Shown here in pieces: positions 5,611-7,281 of a stretch of 7,281 bases of DNA. The first letter of the stretch is position 1. Every line of letters starts with the position of its first letter. The stretch covers positions 1-7,281 of the forward strand of contig CAMDZU010000063.1 in NCBI GenBank assembly GCA_945910715.1, read 5' to 3'. A model generated the notes under the pieces. The model was not told the origin of the DNA, did no database searches, and was given only the letters and a program-made list of their open reading frames with translations. The stretch comes from an uncultured Clostridia bacterium. Lineage in GTDB: Bacteria > Bacillota > Clostridia > Oscillospirales > Ruminococcaceae. Both the position numbers and the translations under genes were made by a program.

Positions 5611-6847
5611 AATACTTGCCCCATGCGGAGGGTATGAGAGCCTTGTGGCTGCTGTAAATTCGGGAGCTGACGCAGTTTACCTGGGAGAAACCACCTTTTC
5701 CGCCCGACGCAACGCCGAGAATTTCACCCCCGAACAGCTTAAGGAGGCAGTGAAGCTTTGCCATTTGTCGGGAGTAAAGGTGCACGTTGCCCTTAACACG
5801 CTGGTTTTTGATACGGAGTTTGACAAGCTGGAAAAAACCGTTGAGATGATTGCAGGCTGCGGTATTGACGCTGTAATCGTGCAGGATTTCGGCGTGGCAA
5901 GGACAATAAAGAAAATCGCAGACATTCCTCTCCACGCTTCAACGCAAATGACAATTACTTCCCCGAGCGGCGCTGAAATGGCGAAAGAGGCAGGCTTTTC
6001 ACGGGTTGTTCTTGCAAGGGAAATGTCCCTTAGGGAAATTGAACGAGTGGTTAAATCGGTGGATATTGAAACGGAAATTTTCGTTCACGGAGCAATCTGC
6101 GTGTGCTTAAGCGGACAATGCTATATGTCAGCCGTCCTTGGAGGACGAAGCGGAAACCGTGGGCTTTGCGCCCAGACCTGCCGTCTGAACTTCACCTGCG
6201 GCAAAAGGGAAAACGTGCTTTCGCTTAAAGACCTGTCACTTGTTTCCCATTTGCAGGAAATCGAGAAAACAGGCGTAACCTCGGTAAAAATCGAGGGCAG
6301 AATGAAGCGACCGGAATACGTTGCCGCCGCCGTTACCGCCTGCAAAAGGGCATTAAGGGGAGAAATACCCGATATGGAAAATCTCCGTGCCGTTTTTTCA
6401 AGAAGCGGCTTTACGGACAGCTATTACAGCGGAAGCTTTAAAAAAATGCAGGGAGTCCGCACGAAAGAGGACGTTGTTGCCGCACCAAAGGCAATAAACG
6501 AGCTGAAACAGCTTTACAAGGACGTTTACAAGCGTTACAAGGCAGATATTTCCGTGGAAATACGCGAAAATAAGCCCTCGGTCTGCGTTGCGGAATGTAA
6601 CGGAGTCAAGGTCAGCACAGAGGGTGAAATACCTCAGAAAGCCATAAACAAGCCCAGTACAGCCGAAGATATTTCCGCAAGAATGTCAAAGCTTGGAGGA
6701 ACGGTTTTCGAGGCGGGAAGGGTCAGATGCAATATTGACCAGGGTCTGATTTTAAGTGCCTCTGCAGTAAACGGACTTCGCCGTGACGTTATTGAAAAGC
6801 TGTCGGAAAAAATCATTGAGAAAAACAAACCGCAATATAAAGAATAA
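5603..6847 (+). CDS. U32-family protein, probable Fe-S RNA hydroxylation enzyme (annotated as peptidase U32)
   Basis: A 414-residue protein. The N-terminus (LEILAPCGGYESLVAAVNSG, then GADAVYLG and ARRNAENF) is the U32 TIM-barrel opening. Residues 158–176 fit the U32 signature E-x-F-x2-G-[SA]-[LIVM]-C-x4-G-x-C-x-[LIVM]-S without a mismatch. C166, C173, C189 and C193 match the four conserved cysteines that hold a [4Fe-4S] cluster in characterised members. VKIEGRMKRPEYV (about 231–243) is also typical. Characterised members include TrhP (tRNA U34 hydroxylation), RlhA (23S rRNA C2501 hydroxylation) and UbiU/UbiV (quinone ring hydroxylation); all use prephenate or a related pathway rather than proteolysis. 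Which RNA is the substrate here cannot be told, and the old collagenase label is unproven. ATG 5603 lies in the ATGCTTGA overlap with the zapA stop, with GAGG upstream, which suggests translational coupling. Confidence 0.9.
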   Translation: MLEILAPCGGYESLVAAVNSGADAVYLGETTFSARRNAENFTPEQLKEAVKLCHLSGVKVHVALNTLVFDTEFDKLEKTVEMIAGCGIDAVIVQDFGVARTIKKIADIPLHASTQMTITSPSGAEMAKEAGFSRVVLAREMSLREIERVVKSVDIETEIFVHGAICVCLSGQCYMSAVLGGRSGNRGLCAQTCRLNFTCGKRENVLSLKDLSLVSHLQEIEKTGVTSVKIEGRMKRPEYVAAAVTACKRALRGEIPDMENLRAVFSRSGFTDSYYSGSFKKMQGVRTKEDVVAAPKAINELKQLYKDVYKRYKADISVEIRENKPSVCVAECNGVKVSTEGEIPQKAINKPSTAEDISARMSKLGGTVFEAGRVRCNIDQGLILSASAVNGLRRDVIEKLSEKIIEKNKPQYKE

Positions 6848-6850
6848 TGC

Positions 6851-6874
6851 TGTTTGGCAAGCAAACACCATTTT
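6851..6874 (+). other. Small hairpin in the U32–GNAT gap
   Basis: TGTTTG and CAAACA form a perfect 6-bp stem with a 5-nt loop, 3 nt after the U32 stop codon. CCATTTT follows, with only four T's. It is weak as a terminator. It could lower read-through to the next gene or mark an RNA processing point. The gap is only 41 nt, so the GNAT gene is most likely still cotranscribed. Confidence 0.3.
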
Positions 6875-6888
6875 CAGTAAGGAGTATT

Positions 6889-7281
6889 ATGTACAGAAAA
6901 ATCCGTCCCGAGGACAGGGAAATATATTTAAGGCTTTCAGAGGAATTTTATCACAGCGACGCTGTGCTTCACCCTATTCCCCGTGAAAATCACGAGAGGA
7001 CTTTTGAACAGCTGATGAGCAATTCGCCCTATGCGGACTGCTACATTTTTGAACAGGACAATGAAGTTGCAGGCTATGCTTTGCTTGCCTTTACATGGAG
7101 CAACGAGGGCGGCGGCATTGAAATCTGGCTTGACGAGATTTACATTCTTGACAAATTCAGAGGAAAGGGCATAGGCTCGGAGTTTTTCGACTACCTCTTT
7201 TCGCTGCCGGGCATTGCAAGAATAAGGCTTGAGGCAGAGCCGGATAACGAGGGCGCAATCAGACTTTACAAGCGCAACGGC
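6889..7281 (+). CDS. GNAT-family N-acetyltransferase, 3' end cut by the window
   Basis: The first 131 residues of an open frame that runs past the window end with no stop. The start ATG has AAGGAG four nt upstream. GNAT features are visible: an N-terminal IRPEDREIYLRL, a β-strand VAGYALL (60–66), the acetyl-CoA pyrophosphate-binding motif R91-G-K-G-I-G96 after DEIYILDKF, and the C-terminal motif PDNEGAIRLYKRNG (118–131), where N120 and Y127 are usual family positions. The fold is usually about 140–160 residues, so only a short C-terminal part is probably missing. The enzyme would transfer an acetyl group from acetyl-CoA to an amine. Whether the target is a protein N-terminus, a lysine or a small molecule cannot be told. 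Its place as third gene in the operon behind a probable RNA-modification enzyme does not settle this. Confidence 0.9.
   Translation, partial: MYRKIRPEDREIYLRLSEEFYHSDAVLHPIPRENHERTFEQLMSNSPYADCYIFEQDNEVAGYALLAFTWSNEGGGIEIWLDEIYILDKFRGKGIGSEFFDYLFSLPGIARIRLEAEPDNEGAIRLYKRNG

Noticed and set aside
5528..5935. Minus-strand 135-codon open frame spanning the zapA–U32 junction
   Set aside because: It crosses two genes with recognisable protein families on the other strand, has no ribosome site and has no family features.

Overview
The window looks like a chromosomal segment from a low-to-moderate GC Gram-positive anaerobe, most likely a Clostridia gut or rumen lineage (Oscillospiraceae/Ruminococcus-like). 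The grounds are AAGGAG-type ribosome binding sites, an ABC transporter with a very large extracytoplasmic domain, a surface protein with a Thr/Glu-rich linker, and a zapA–U32 gene pair. This placement is inference from gene style and is not a database result. No rRNA, tRNA, CRISPR array, insertion sequence or phage gene was seen.

Left half, minus strand (about 65–4426). A membrane-anchored secreted protein of unknown function (4426→3497) has its own promoter and ends at a clear intrinsic terminator. Next, on the same strand, is a 1081-residue MacB/FtsX-type ABC transporter (3348→103) with ATPase and permease fused in one chain. A strong hairpin lies just beyond its stop codon. The two genes are neighbours, but the terminator between them suggests separate transcripts. 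Nothing in the sequence proves a shared function.

Middle (4427–4695). A 269-bp divergent intergenic region carries a promoter for each direction, two inverted repeats, and an 11-bp motif present once in each orientation over the two -10 regions.

Right half, plus strand (4696–7281). This is a compact operon: a ZapA-domain protein with an unusually long coiled-coil tail made of about three and a half 50-residue repeats; a U32-family protein (the family of tRNA/rRNA hydroxylation enzymes) whose start codon overlaps the zapA stop region by 8 nt; and, 41 nt later, a GNAT N-acetyltransferase cut by the window end. The operon joins a cell-division factor, a probable RNA-modification enzyme and an acetyltransferase.

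No clearly new multi-gene system is visible. The most unusual items are the repeat-expanded ZapA tail, the roughly 650-residue extracellular domain of the ABC transporter, and the uncharacterised surface protein beside it.
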